Shown here: positions 17,614 to 26,728 of the stretch, piece after piece
Layout of the letters: every line of letters begins with the position of its first letter
How positions within the stretch are numbered: the stretch's first letter is position 1
Assembly (NCBI RefSeq): GCF_015159595.1
Contig: NZ_CP063304.1
Location: 310,001 to 374,000 of the forward strand
Source of the DNA: Blautia liquoris
Lineage (GTDB): Bacteria > Bacillota > Clostridia > Lachnospirales > Lachnospiraceae
Direction of reading: 5' to 3'
Length of the DNA: 64,000 nt
The notes under the pieces: generated by a model
Told to the model about the DNA's origin: nothing
Database searches by the model: none
Seen by the model: the letters and a program-made list of their open reading frames with translations, nothing else
Position numbers and translations under genes: made by a program

Positions 17614-17653
17614 ATGCAGGCACGCGGTTAAAAAATCGCGTGCTTGCATTTTG
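17614..17653 (+). terminator. Intrinsic terminator after the SipL-like gene
   Basis: ATGCAGGCACGCG pairs with CGCGTGCTTGCAT and is followed by TTTT. Confidence 0.85.
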
Positions 17654-17700
17654 AATATAAATCAGTTACTATATTTGTATAGCAAAAGATGAGGTGAATT

Positions 17701-18567
17701 ATGAAATTACGGGCTATGGCGAAGATCAATCTGGGCCTTGATGTGGTGAAAAAGCGTGAGGATGGCTACCATGAGGTCCGCATGATTATGCAGACTATTC
17801 ATATGTATGACCAGATTGAGCTGCATAAAAGTGATATTGTCGGGATCCATATCAAAACGAATCTGCCCTATCTGCCGACAGGGGAGAATAACCTGGTTTA
17901 CAGAGCAGCCAAACTTCTGATGGATGAATACCATATCACGAAAGGTCTGGATATCAATCTTGTAAAATTTATCCCTGTTGCAGCAGGTCTCGGAGGGGGA
18001 AGCTCAGATGCTGCGGCGGTTCTTGTAGGAGTGAATCGGATGTTTGGCCTTGGTCTTTCCCAAAAACAATTGGAAGATAAGGGTGCCAAAATTGGTGCGG
18101 ACGTTCCCTATTGTATTTTAAGGGGAACGGCACTCGCCGAGGGAATCGGCGAGGTGCTCACACCGCTTTGCTTGATGCCGCCTTGTTATATTTTGGTTGC
18201 TAAACCCGGAATTAATGTTTCAACCCGGTATGTATATAAAAATCTGGATCTTGAAAAAGTAAAAAATCATCCAGATATAGACGGGATGATCACTGCCATA
18301 AGCAAGGGATCTCTTACAGGCGTGACATCACGTATGTCGAATGTGCTGGAGAATGTGACTGCAGGCGAATATCCCATTATTCATGAGATTGAGACAAAGA
18401 TGATAGAATTAGGAGCGTTAAGCGCTATGATGAGTGGAAGCGGTCCGTCTGTGTTTGGAATCTTTGAGGATGAGAAGAAGGCGCAGCGCGCTTATCGTAA
18501 ACTGAAACATACAAGTCTGGTAAGACAGATTTTTTTAACAAAGCCTTTTGGGCGAAGAGGAAAATGA
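17701..18567 (+). CDS. ispE: 4-diphosphocytidyl-2-C-methyl-D-erythritol kinase
   Basis: A 288-residue GHMP-family kinase of the MEP isoprenoid pathway, phosphorylating CDP-methylerythritol. Visible motifs are AKINLGLDVVKKREDGYHEV at residues 7-26, the ATP-binding loop PVAAGLGGGSSDAAA near 93-107, GADVPYCI near 134, and the C-terminal motif MMSGSGPSVFGIF near 243. GAGGTG lies upstream of the ATG. The gap of 3 nt to the GntR-type regulator suggests co-transcription, an arrangement I also associate with related Clostridia. Confidence 0.95.
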   Translation: MKLRAMAKINLGLDVVKKREDGYHEVRMIMQTIHMYDQIELHKSDIVGIHIKTNLPYLPTGENNLVYRAAKLLMDEYHITKGLDINLVKFIPVAAGLGGGSSDAAAVLVGVNRMFGLGLSQKQLEDKGAKIGADVPYCILRGTALAEGIGEVLTPLCLMPPCYILVAKPGINVSTRYVYKNLDLEKVKNHPDIDGMITAISKGSLTGVTSRMSNVLENVTAGEYPIIHEIETKMIELGALSAMMSGSGPSVFGIFEDEKKAQRAYRKLKHTSLVRQIFLTKPFGRRGK

Positions 18568-18570
18568 GGA

Positions 18571-19278
18571 ATGGATAAAGATACGTTAACTTTAAGCATG
18601 GGGGATTACCAATATATGCCGCTCCGGGACGTGGTATTTCATACGCTTCGAGATGCGATTCTAAAGGGAGAACTGCAGCCTGGTGAGAGACTGATGGAGA
18701 TCAGACTGGCGGACCGCATGGGTGTGTCAAGGACACCGGTTCGCGAGGCGATTCGCATGCTGGAACTAGAGGGGCTTGTGATCATGATTCCGAGAAGGGG
18801 AGCACAAGTTGCGCAGATCACCGAAAAGGATCTGAAGGATGTGCTGGAAGTACGGATGGGTCTTGAAGAGCTGGCAGTGAAATTTGCCTGTGAGAGAATT
18901 ACACCGGAGCAGTTAAAGAAGTTGAAAGATGCCTCCCTGCAGTTTGAAGAGCAGGTGAATACTGTGAAAGAAGATGACATCACCGCCCTTGCAGAAGCGG
19001 ATGTACACTTTCATGATCTTATCTATCAGGCGACAGATAACCAGAGACTGGTACAGCTTCTGGGAAACTTAAGAGAACAGATGTATCGTTATCGTGTAGA
19101 ATATTTAAAGGATGTGGAAATTCGTTCATCCCTGATAAAAGAACACAATGAGATCTGTAAGGCACTTGAGAATCATGATGAGAAAGAAGCCTATGCCTAT
19201 ACAATAACTCATATTAAAAGACAGCAGGATACCATCATGAGCATGATGAAAGAGGGGAAAAGAGAGAATCCTGACTGA
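18571..19278 (+). CDS. GntR-family transcriptional regulator (FadR/FCD subfamily)
   Basis: A 235-residue regulator with an N-terminal winged-helix domain (residues about 16-84: PLRDVVFHTLRDAILKGEL, then the recognition region RMGVSRTPVREAIRMLELEG) and a C-terminal FCD ligand-binding domain. Candidate FCD residues are in EVRMGLEELAVKFACERI and EADVHFHDLIYQATDN. Family members respond to small carboxylic acids or lipids, often through a bound metal; the effector here is unknown. It follows ispE closely and is followed by a strong terminator. Confidence 0.9.
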   Translation: MDKDTLTLSMGDYQYMPLRDVVFHTLRDAILKGELQPGERLMEIRLADRMGVSRTPVREAIRMLELEGLVIMIPRRGAQVAQITEKDLKDVLEVRMGLEELAVKFACERITPEQLKKLKDASLQFEEQVNTVKEDDITALAEADVHFHDLIYQATDNQRLVQLLGNLREQMYRYRVEYLKDVEIRSSLIKEHNEICKALENHDEKEAYAYTITHIKRQQDTIMSMMKEGKRENPD

Positions 19279-19299
19279 AAAGGCAGAATAGAAGCAGTG

Positions 19300-19343
19300 G
19301 AAAAGGGCTGTGCACCATTCAATTGGTGTGCAGCCCTTTTTCT
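19300..19343 (+). terminator. Intrinsic terminator after the ispE-GntR unit
   Basis: AAAAGGGCTGTGCACC pairs perfectly with GGTGTGCAGCCCTTTT across an 8-nt loop, with T residues following. Confidence 0.92.
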
Positions 19344-19411
19344 CGTATGAATTTCCATAAACAGGAAATACTGTTGACAGAGGGACTCAAAAAATGAAAG
19401 GGATACATTCA

Positions 19412-20908
19412 ATGTCTGAGAAAATAAGTCACGATATAGGAGTAAATGAAAGATACATTCGAGAGAGATGTGAGGGATGTGCTGATATTATCATCCGTCC
19501 GATGAAACTCGGAGCTGGGGTAAAAGTAAGATGTCTTGTGGTGTATATAGAGGTTGCAGTCAGTAACATGACTCTGGAAGATTCCGTGATCGGAAAGCTG
19601 ATCAATCATCTCTGGGAGATCCCGGGGGATAAAATCAAGGAATTTGTCGCAGATAACGGTCTTGGAATCTCGGATACAGCAGAATTTACGGAGATGGAAC
19701 CTGCCTTTAAGGCAATGCTGGCCGGAAACGCAATCTTCTTCCTTGACGGATATGATAAAGCTATAAAGATCAGCAGCAAAGGTTATCCGAACATGGGAGT
19801 GTCCAAAGCGGAGTCCGAAAAAGTCTTAAGAGGTTCCCAGGAAGGGTTTTCAGATTCGGAAAAGGTGAATACCGCACTGATACGTAAGAGAGTCAGAAGT
19901 ACGGATCTGAAGGTAGAGGAGATGATGATCGGTGTACGCTCCGATACGATGGTCGCATTGGTTTATATGAAAGAATTGATGCCGCCTCACCTTCTTACAG
20001 AGGTGAAGGAGAAACTTGAGAACTTTGAGATTGATGGAGTCCTAGATTCTGGAATGCTCGAACAACTGACAGAAAACAACTGGAAATCTCCATTTCCGCA
20101 GTTTGAGACGACGGAACGCCCAGATCGTGCAGCCATGGAGGTTTTAAACGGCAGGATGGTTATCATCTGTGATAATTCTCCGATGGCGGTCATGATTCCC
20201 ACGACTTTTGACAGTTTTTTGAAAGTGAGCGAGGACCGCTATAATCGTTTCGAGATTGTCACGTTTCAGAGACTTATTCGATATGTGGCGGTTTTTATTG
20301 CAATGGGCTTATCAGGGAGTTATCTTGCTGTAATCAATTTTCATACACAGGTGGTTCCGACTAATCTGCTCCTTTCCTTTGCTCAGTCGCGCCGGGGAGT
20401 TCCATTTCCCAGCATGGTGGAGATTATTCTTATGGAACTTGCCTTTGAACTCATCCGTGAAGCCAGTATCCGTATGCCCGGACCACTGGGCGGAACGATC
20501 GGTATCGTGGGTGGGTTGATTATCGGTGATGCGGCAGTGAGCGCAAATCTTGTAAGTCCGATGACGGTTGTTGTGGTTGCAGTAAGTGCTCTCTCTTCCT
20601 TTGCAATTCCGAATGAAGAGTTTTCAGCGGCTTTTCGGATTCTAAAGTTTGGATTTATATTGTTGGGGGGACTGTTTGGAACTTTTGGACTCGTATTAGG
20701 AGGTTTCCTGCTGTTAGGACACCTGAGTGCCCTGAGCAGTTTTCAGATTCCATATCTGATTCCGTTTGTCGGACGGGACAAACCGGATTATGTTAATGAA
20801 GGCGACAGCATGATCAGAGCACCTCTTCGAAGGATGCGATATCGTCCGGTATATGCGAATAAAGGACAAAGGGTGAGACTGAAGGAGAAGAAACATGAAT
20901 CAAAATAA
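19412..20908 (+). CDS. Spore germination protein, GerA family A subunit
   Basis: A 498-residue inner-spore-membrane protein of the GerAA/GerKA family, part of a nutrient germinant receptor. The soluble N-terminal half carries LIRKRVRSTDLKVEEMMIG near residue 170 and MFYMKEL-like family blocks; the C-terminal half has several membrane helices including LIRYVAVFIAMGLSGSYLAV and the signature IRMPGPLGGTIGIVGGLIIG. The start is taken at MSEK because AAAGGGA lies 8 nt upstream. It begins a gerA-gerB-gerC-spoIIR run, with each gene overlapping the next. Forespore-specific expression is expected, but I could not assign a clear sigma-G promoter. Confidence 0.92.
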   Translation: MSEKISHDIGVNERYIRERCEGCADIIIRPMKLGAGVKVRCLVVYIEVAVSNMTLEDSVIGKLINHLWEIPGDKIKEFVADNGLGISDTAEFTEMEPAFKAMLAGNAIFFLDGYDKAIKISSKGYPNMGVSKAESEKVLRGSQEGFSDSEKVNTALIRKRVRSTDLKVEEMMIGVRSDTMVALVYMKELMPPHLLTEVKEKLENFEIDGVLDSGMLEQLTENNWKSPFPQFETTERPDRAAMEVLNGRMVIICDNSPMAVMIPTTFDSFLKVSEDRYNRFEIVTFQRLIRYVAVFIAMGLSGSYLAVINFHTQVVPTNLLLSFAQSRRGVPFPSMVEIILMELAFELIREASIRMPGPLGGTIGIVGGLIIGDAAVSANLVSPMTVVVVAVSALSSFAIPNEEFSAAFRILKFGFILLGGLFGTFGLVLGGFLLLGHLSALSSFQIPYLIPFVGRDKPDYVNEGDSMIRAPLRRMRYRPVYANKGQRVRLKEKKHESK

Positions 20909-21998
20909 AAAGGAAAGTACAGCATCGGAGAATACAGGGATTTCAAACCGCCATATGAAACGGCAGCTGGTCATCACTTTTGGCGGTGCTCTAATCCTCC
21001 TCCTGTCCGGTGAAGCAGCAGGAGGAGGGCGCAATGCGATACTTGGGATTGTACTGGGATATGGCGTGCTTTTGGCATACTTATGGATCCTCGTGAAAAA
21101 TCGAAAGGAAATACAGGATCTGGTTGTTTCCGGTAACATATTAAAGTGGTTGATGCGTTTATTCTATGGAAGCTTTTTAGTTTTGACAGGGAGCTTTCTT
21201 CTTGAGAAAACCAGTCAAATCACAAAAATCTATCTGTCTGCGAATATGAATCAGAATCTTGTTAGGATCCTCATTCTGACAGCTGCTGTCATCGGCATGG
21301 GCAGCGATACGAGGAAGAGAGCACGCATGGGGGAGATGGCTTTTTCACTGATTTTCTGGGGTTTTGTTTTGCTTTTAATCCTGTCGGCAGTTCATATGCG
21401 GGTTCCGGATGGCACACAGATGCCACCTTTGGATGCCCGATCTGTATTTTTTTATGGGTATCAATATTTTTGCGTCGGAAGCATCACAAGTCTTTATCCT
21501 TTTGCGTATACAAAGATAAAAGGTGATCCGAATCAGACGTGGTCAATTGGAAAGGCATGGATGACTTTGAGTATTCTCTTTGGGGCCACAGTTCTGATTC
21601 TTCTTGGAACGTATGGATACCCAGGGGTGAAATCTATGGAACTTCCAGTACTAAACTTGATGGCCGGGACGAATCTTCCGGGGGGATTTCTCGATCGGTT
21701 TGATATTATCTGGATGGCGCTGCTTTTGTTTTCACTGCTATTTTCTATCGGAAGTCTGATGTTTTACTGTGTAAAGATCTTTCTTCCCGAGAACTGCGGG
21801 CTTGATTCTGAGAAAAGGGAAGGTTATACCAGAGGCATTCTTGTAGCGGCGACTTTGATTATATGGGTGTTATCTATAGTGAATTTTCGGGGAATGGTAA
21901 TAGAGGATGTATATATGCGGCTGTTGAAGTTTTTTTATGGACCACTTTTTGTGATCATCACTTTGCTGGCCGGATTTCGAAAAAAAGGAGATCAGTGA
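20895..21998 (+). CDS. Spore germination permease, GerA family B subunit
   Basis: A 367-residue integral membrane protein with about ten hydrophobic helices, of the GerAB/amino-acid-permease-like family that forms the germinant-binding subunit of the receptor. Typical parts are the glycine-rich first helices (ITFGGALILLLSGEAAGGGRNAIL, described by position 28-51) and a tail ending in a helix followed by FRKKGDQ. It overlaps the A subunit gene by 14 nt and the next gene by one base, indicating one translational unit. Confidence 0.88.
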   Translation: MNQNKKESTASENTGISNRHMKRQLVITFGGALILLLSGEAAGGGRNAILGIVLGYGVLLAYLWILVKNRKEIQDLVVSGNILKWLMRLFYGSFLVLTGSFLLEKTSQITKIYLSANMNQNLVRILILTAAVIGMGSDTRKRARMGEMAFSLIFWGFVLLLILSAVHMRVPDGTQMPPLDARSVFFYGYQYFCVGSITSLYPFAYTKIKGDPNQTWSIGKAWMTLSILFGATVLILLGTYGYPGVKSMELPVLNLMAGTNLPGGFLDRFDIIWMALLLFSLLFSIGSLMFYCVKIFLPENCGLDSEKREGYTRGILVAATLIIWVLSIVNFRGMVIEDVYMRLLKFFYGPLFVIITLLAGFRKKGDQ

Positions 21999-22621
21999 TG
22001 AGAGAGATATTAAAAAGAACGGGAATCATAGGAGTCGGCATGTTAGCCCTGTTTCTTGTCGGCTGTGGGGGTGTCGAGCCTGAAAAGAGAGACTACCCTA
22101 TGACTCTGGCTTTCGGCCATGAGGATGGCAGTAACTATGTGATCTACGGAATGGCAAATCTGAATGAAGTAACCGAGCAGGGAAAAGGTGAGCAGGATAC
22201 ACCAGAAGTTCTGAAAATAAGAGGAGAGTCCATGAGCGAGATTCATGAAGAATATGCGAAAACACAGCAGTATTATCTGGATCTTGGGCATGTACAGGCG
22301 GTGATCTTCGATAAGAGTCTTCTTGATGATAAGGAGTCATATGGAAAGATCGTTGAAGAGATGCAGGGCATACCGGAGATTGGGAAGAATGCCTATGTGT
22401 TTCGTACCACCCGGCTGGAAGAGATTATGATAACCGGTCAGGAAAAGGAGGACAGTCTTGGAGAGTATCTGCGAGGAATGTATGAAAATCATATGAAAAT
22501 TAAAAAAAAGGGCCTTACGCTGGAAGACCTGTATTACGAATGGAATAACTTTGGCGTCATTTCGAAGATTCCGACATTGAATGTAAAAGATGGGCAGGTG
22601 GTATTATGCGAAGATCTGTAA
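21998..22621 (+). CDS. Short GerC-type germination lipoprotein (N-terminal domain only)
   Basis: A 207-residue predicted lipoprotein with signal sequence and lipobox FLVGC (cysteine at about residue 23), followed by a Ger(x)C-like N-terminal domain (DYPMTLAFGHEDG and QYYLDLGHVQAVIFDKSLL are family-like). Usual GerAC proteins are about 370-400 residues, so this one lacks the large C-terminal domain. It ends cleanly overlapping spoIIR by 16 nt, with no sign of a recent frameshift. It likely completes the receptor with the two genes upstream. Confidence 0.8.
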   Translation: MREILKRTGIIGVGMLALFLVGCGGVEPEKRDYPMTLAFGHEDGSNYVIYGMANLNEVTEQGKGEQDTPEVLKIRGESMSEIHEEYAKTQQYYLDLGHVQAVIFDKSLLDDKESYGKIVEEMQGIPEIGKNAYVFRTTRLEEIMITGQEKEDSLGEYLRGMYENHMKIKKKGLTLEDLYYEWNNFGVISKIPTLNVKDGQVVLCEDL

Positions 22622-23217
22622 TCACCTGGGCGGCGGCCATATTCATGGGCATTTTTGCAGCGATATTTGCAGGAGAAACACAAGGAAAAGAGGCGGCATT
22701 GCAGCAGGAAATCGCAAAAGAGGTGATACGTTTCCATGTACTTGCAGACAGCGATCAGGTGAAAGATCAAGAAATAAAATTAGAGGTGAAAGAGTGCCTG
22801 CTTGACCATATCAATTTCTTGATCCGTGATGCAGGTTCCCTGGAAGAGACAAAAGCAATCCTAAAAAATAACACCGATTATCTTCAGCGTGAGGCAAAAA
22901 AGTGTCTGAAAAAGAAAGGAAACATGGATTCTGTCACTGTGAGTTACGAGACAGATCATTTTCCCGTGAAAAGTTATGGTGAGTATACATTTCCGGCCGG
23001 GCAATACGAAGCACTTCGTGTGAAAATTGGCCGTGCTAGGGGCCATAACTGGTGGTGCATGCTTTATCCATCTTTATGTTTTCAGGACTCTCTCCACCCC
23101 GTGCTGAAAGAGGAAAAATTGGATCAGGTACTAAGTGACGATGCCTATGACAGCATATTAAAAACAGAAAAGCCGCATTTTACTTTTCGATGGTTTGACT
23201 TGAAATTGCCCGAATAA
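22606..23217 (+). CDS. spoIIR: Stage II sporulation protein R
   Basis: A 203-residue secreted signalling protein that triggers SpoIIGA to process pro-sigma-E in the mother cell. It has an N-terminal hydrophobic signal (residues about 6-24), the conserved IRFHVLADSDQVKDQEIKL region near 42-60, and RARGHNWWCMLYPSLCF near residue 140, all diagnostic of SpoIIR. The ATG lies inside the end of the GerC-like gene. Co-transcription with germination genes may simply reflect compartment-shared forespore expression. Confidence 0.95.
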   Translation: MRRSVITWAAAIFMGIFAAIFAGETQGKEAALQQEIAKEVIRFHVLADSDQVKDQEIKLEVKECLLDHINFLIRDAGSLEETKAILKNNTDYLQREAKKCLKKKGNMDSVTVSYETDHFPVKSYGEYTFPAGQYEALRVKIGRARGHNWWCMLYPSLCFQDSLHPVLKEEKLDQVLSDDAYDSILKTEKPHFTFRWFDLKLPE

Positions 23218-23324
23218 CAAGGTATGATAGAGAAGATAAAAAAATACCCTGGGACTTAAGGGGCACAGTACGTATGTGCAAAAAAGCCCGTAAGAGGCAT
23301 AACAGACTAGGAGTAATTGCAGCT

Positions 23325-24161
23325 ATGATAATAGACAAATATGCGCCAATCGGCGTGTTTGATTCTGGTGTGGGCGGGCTCACGGTGGTGCGTGAACTCA
23401 TGCGGAATCTTCCTCAGGAGAACATTGTATATTTTGGAGATACCGCCAGGGTTCCCTATGGAAATAAATCGAAGGAGACGGTTTTGCGCTATTCCAGGCA
23501 GATTATTCGCTTTCTTGAGACAAAGGATGTGAAGGCGATTGTTGTGGCATGCAATACAGCAAGCGCACTTGCAATGGACACGATTGAAAAGGAAATCAAT
23601 ATTCCGATTATCGGGGTGGTAATTCCGGGAGTTCATACAGCACTTCGGACGACGAGAAACAACAGGATTGGTGTGATAGCGACAGACAGTACGATTAAGA
23701 GCAATCTTTATCAGACGCTGCTTCGCAGTAATAACAGCGAAATCACAGTTTTTGGCAAGGCTTGTCCTCTCTTTGTACCCCTTGTAGAAGAGGGATGGAC
23801 CAAGGATAGGATTACATATGAGATAGCCTGCCGTTATCTGGATGATGTTTTGGATAAAGATATCGATACACTGATTATGGGTTGTACGCATTATCCACTG
23901 ATGCGTTCGCTTTTGAAAAAGGTAGTCGGTGATGATGTGACACTTGTCAATCCGGCATATGAGACCTCGGTGGCACTGAAAAAGCTGTTAGAGGACCTAA
24001 ATCTTCAAAATCCCGGTGATTTTGTGAAAGAGAAGAAATTTCAGTGCGGCAGATACCGCTTTTTTGCCAGTGACGCAGTTGAACGATTTAATACATTCGC
24101 TGATACGGTGCTCCCCTGCGAAGTGGAATCTGCCGAACTTGTGCAGATTGAGGATTTCTGA
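23325..24161 (+). CDS. murI: Glutamate racemase
   Basis: A 278-residue cofactor-independent racemase giving D-glutamate for peptidoglycan. Both catalytic cysteines are visible, in VACNTASALA (residues about 73-82) and GCTHYPLM (about 187-194), along with the N-terminal IGVFDSGVGGLTV and YFGDTARVPYG. The start is taken at MIIDKYAP because AGGAG lies 12 nt upstream; the frame extends 17 codons further without a better site. It is followed after 23 nt by a DUF1934 gene. Confidence 0.95.
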   Translation: MIIDKYAPIGVFDSGVGGLTVVRELMRNLPQENIVYFGDTARVPYGNKSKETVLRYSRQIIRFLETKDVKAIVVACNTASALAMDTIEKEINIPIIGVVIPGVHTALRTTRNNRIGVIATDSTIKSNLYQTLLRSNNSEITVFGKACPLFVPLVEEGWTKDRITYEIACRYLDDVLDKDIDTLIMGCTHYPLMRSLLKKVVGDDVTLVNPAYETSVALKKLLEDLNLQNPGDFVKEKKFQCGRYRFFASDAVERFNTFADTVLPCEVESAELVQIEDF

Positions 24162-24184
24162 TTGGGAAGAAAGGGAAATTTCTG

Positions 24185-24622
24185 ATGAAAAAAGATGTTA
24201 TGATCAGTATGTCGGGACTTCAGTATATGGCAGGAGATGATTTGGATGCCCGTCCGGTTGAAGTAATGATACCGGGAACGTATTATATAAAAAACGGAAA
24301 AGGTTATCTGGTCTATGATGAGGTCATGGAGGGTTTTGAGAACAAGACCCATAATATCATGAAGTTTAATCAGGAAAAGATTGAACTACATAGAAAAGGG
24401 CTGATCGATGTACAGATGATTTTTGAAAAAAACAAGAAAAATCTCTCGCTATACAAAACTCCTTATGGAATGATGAATATGGGAATTGCAGCGACAGACA
24501 TACAGGTCGATGAACAGGAAGATGCTATAGATGTGTCCGTGGATTATACATTGGATATGAATGGCTCTTATGCCGCAGACTGTACGCTTTCTATGAAGAT
24601 ACGTTCCAGAGTTTCTGATTAA
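24185..24622 (+). CDS. DUF1934 beta-barrel protein (YwiB-like)
   Basis: A 145-residue soluble protein with alternating short strands. The features YYIKNGKGYLVYDEV, KIELHRKG and YKTPYGMMNMGI match the DUF1934 family, a calycin-like small beta barrel with no established function. It lies 23 nt behind murI and ends at a strong terminator, so it is probably the second gene of that unit. Confidence 0.85.
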   Translation: MKKDVMISMSGLQYMAGDDLDARPVEVMIPGTYYIKNGKGYLVYDEVMEGFENKTHNIMKFNQEKIELHRKGLIDVQMIFEKNKKNLSLYKTPYGMMNMGIAATDIQVDEQEDAIDVSVDYTLDMNGSYAADCTLSMKIRSRVSD

Positions 24623-24626
24623 AAAT

Positions 24627-24671
24627 AAAATCCCCCGAATCTGCCACGCTGTGGTATCCGGGGGTGATTTT
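24627..24671. terminator. Bidirectional intrinsic terminator between convergent genes
   Basis: ATCCCCCGAAT pairs with ATCCGGGGGTGAT around an inner CCAC-GCT-GTGG hairpin, with A residues on one side and T on the other. It lies between the DUF1934 gene and the convergent hypothetical gene. Confidence 0.85.
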
Positions 24672-24683
24672 ACGATATTGTAT

Positions 24684-25136
24684 TCAGCTGTTTCCTCTTG
24701 CCTTGTCAAGAGTTCGCTTCCAGAATCCTTTTTTCTTTGCCGGCGCGGTCAGAGGGCCTCGAATTCCCCTGACATCTGTGATATAGATGCCACTGATGGT
24801 TGCCTTTACCTCTTTCTTTACGGGAATGAGATCGAAGATCTTCTCGTCAGCTACCATGGTCATGATTCTTGGTCCGATTTTAGCCTTGACGATCGGCAGT
24901 TTTGAACGTTTCATCAATTTTGGAGTCTGATCAATTACCATCTGCGGAAGGCCTGATTCTGTTATCTTTAATCGTTTCTTATCTATGATCAGCATAGAAA
25001 CCGTTTGCTTTGCCGCTTCAATCTGTTCTTGCTGTGCGGCCTGTTTCCGCTCTGCCTTCTTTCCGAAATAATACAGTACCACCAGTAATACTGCCAGTAC
25101 GGCAAGAATAATCAATAAAATCTGCCAGACTTTCAT
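24684..25136 (-). CDS. Hypothetical single-span membrane protein
   Basis: A 150-residue protein I do not recognise. It has one N-terminal transmembrane helix (residues about 4-25), a charged Gln/Glu/Ala-rich probable coiled coil (KKAERKQAAQQEQIEAAKQT, residues about 26-45), a globular part with LIIDKKRLKITESGLP and KAKIGPRIMTMVADEKIFDLIPV, and a basic C-terminus. Being a good-sized frame with AGGAGGT just upstream of the ATG on the minus strand and flanked by terminators, it is likely real. Confidence 0.72.
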   Translation of the reverse strand: MKVWQILLIILAVLAVLLVVLYYFGKKAERKQAAQQEQIEAAKQTVSMLIIDKKRLKITESGLPQMVIDQTPKLMKRSKLPIVKAKIGPRIMTMVADEKIFDLIPVKKEVKATISGIYITDVRGIRGPLTAPAKKKGFWKRTLDKARGNS

Positions 25137-25243
25137 ACCTTAACCTCCTATGATATACCGGATCTGATATCTGCGGATTGCCCGCATTTATGCCCGAGAT
25201 GTATAAAGTGTATCATTTTTTTAATTAAATGGCAAATAAATTT

Positions 25244-25273
25244 TTGACGGAAATCATGAGCCTGTGATACAAT
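25244..25273 (+). promoter_or_regulatory. Sigma-A-type promoter
   Basis: TTGACG at 25244-25249 and TACAAT at 25268-25273 with an 18-nt spacer, 27 nt upstream of the NodB-like gene. Confidence 0.7.
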
Positions 25274-25300
25274 GGGTGTACGAATACGAAGGAGAAAATC

Positions 25301-26659
25301 ATGGCTGTAAATAACGAGCATAAGACGGAGGACAGGCTGCGAAGGCAGAGGCAGGCACGTCTTGCAAGGGAGAGAAGGCGCAGAAAAAAGAGACAGAAAG
25401 CAATAATGATTCGTGCCGCCTGCGTAGTTGTATTTCTTTTGCTTATCATAGGTATCGTCTTTGGAGTCAGGGGGTGCCTGCGCTACAACAACAGGCGGGA
25501 ACAGCAGCAAAAGGAGAGACAACAGGAGCAGGCGAAGAGGGAAGAAAAAAGGATACAAAAGAGTCAGGACGCACTCGCAGAGGCACAAAAGATGGCAGCC
25601 GGTTACGACTATGACGGTGCGATTCGCCTCCTCAAAGGAATTGACAATTACGAGGAAGATGACGCAATAAGTGCGGCGGTTACGGCACTGAAAAAAGACG
25701 AGGCCGGTATGGTGACATATCAGGTGGATCAGGTAGAACATTATTATTTTAATACACTGGTTGTGGATGAAGATGCCGCTGCGTCCTCTGATAAGGAATC
25801 TGTTCTGCAGGCAAATCAGGAGACGATGACGGTAGATGCGTTTAATCAGACAATTCAGAAGATGTATGAAGATGGATATGTACTGGTCAGCATACACGAT
25901 CTTGTGAAAGAGTCTGAGAGTAAAGACAAGAAACAAACGTTTAAGAATGGGACATTACGACTTCCTGCAGGGAAAAAACCTTTTGTATTGTCCCAGAATG
26001 ATGTGAGCTATCCGTTTGAACTTTCCAAAAGCGGCCGCGGGTCGAAGATGATAGTCGGACAGGATGGAAAGGTTCTTGTACAATATGAAAAACCCGATGG
26101 GAGTGTGGAAGACGGGGATTATGATGTAGTACCATGTCTGGATACATTTATCGAAAATCATCCCGACTTTTCTTACCACGGTGCCAGAGGAATTCTGGGG
26201 CTTTCCGGGTATAACGGTGTCCTTGGCTACCGCACAGATGAAACACTGGGAAAAAGCATGGAAGATGGAAATGTCTATGGGGATTACGGGATCTTTGATG
26301 TTCCTTCCGAGACGGAAGGAGCAAAAGAAGTTATAAAGGCACTTGCAGAAGAAGGCTGGGAATTTGCATGTAATGGTTATGAAAAGATCAGCTATGCGAG
26401 TACTTTTGACAGAGTAAAAGCAGATGTTGAAAAATGGGAAGAATACGTAGGGCCTTTGATTGAGGGAACGGATATCCTTTTATATCCCGGCGGATACGAT
26501 ATAGACAGTTGGACCGATTATTCCTCCGGAAATCAGAAGTACAAGTATCTGAAATCACAGGGATTTAAGTTTTTCTGCAATATCGATCAGACGAATGATT
26601 ACTGGCTTCAGATCAGGAGCGGTTATCTACGTCAGGCAAGGAAAAAAACTGGAATGTAA
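25301..26659 (+). CDS. NodB/polysaccharide-deacetylase-like membrane protein lacking catalytic residues
   Basis: A 452-residue protein with a very basic N-terminal tail, one transmembrane helix (residues about 36-54), a charged coiled coil (about 60-100), and a C-terminal domain resembling the polysaccharide deacetylase fold of Clostridia (MTVDAFNQTIQKMYEDGYVLVS, AEEGWEFACNGYEKISY, TDILLYPGGYDIDSW). The usual first motif with two aspartates reads LSQNDVSYP here, and the usual His-rich metal motif after GWEFA reads CNGYEKIS, so the metal ligands appear lost. It may be a binding or structural protein. AAGGAG precedes the ATG. Confidence 0.75.
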   Translation: MAVNNEHKTEDRLRRQRQARLARERRRRKKRQKAIMIRAACVVVFLLLIIGIVFGVRGCLRYNNRREQQQKERQQEQAKREEKRIQKSQDALAEAQKMAAGYDYDGAIRLLKGIDNYEEDDAISAAVTALKKDEAGMVTYQVDQVEHYYFNTLVVDEDAAASSDKESVLQANQETMTVDAFNQTIQKMYEDGYVLVSIHDLVKESESKDKKQTFKNGTLRLPAGKKPFVLSQNDVSYPFELSKSGRGSKMIVGQDGKVLVQYEKPDGSVEDGDYDVVPCLDTFIENHPDFSYHGARGILGLSGYNGVLGYRTDETLGKSMEDGNVYGDYGIFDVPSETEGAKEVIKALAEEGWEFACNGYEKISYASTFDRVKADVEKWEEYVGPLIEGTDILLYPGGYDIDSWTDYSSGNQKYKYLKSQGFKFFCNIDQTNDYWLQIRSGYLRQARKKTGM

Positions 26660-26728
26660 GCGCTCTTTGATTTCGCAATGAGATAAAACTTACATTTGAC
26701 AGCAAAACAAATCTGAATGGAGACTATA

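Noticed and set aside
19344-19411. Sigma-G promoter for the germination operon
   Set aside because: A TGAATT and AATACTG pair exists at about 19349 and 19368 but the spacing is too short for a confident call.
25148-25936. 262-codon minus-strand frame opposite the NodB-like gene
   Set aside because: Antisense shadow; the plus-strand gene has a good promoter, binding site and recognisable domains.
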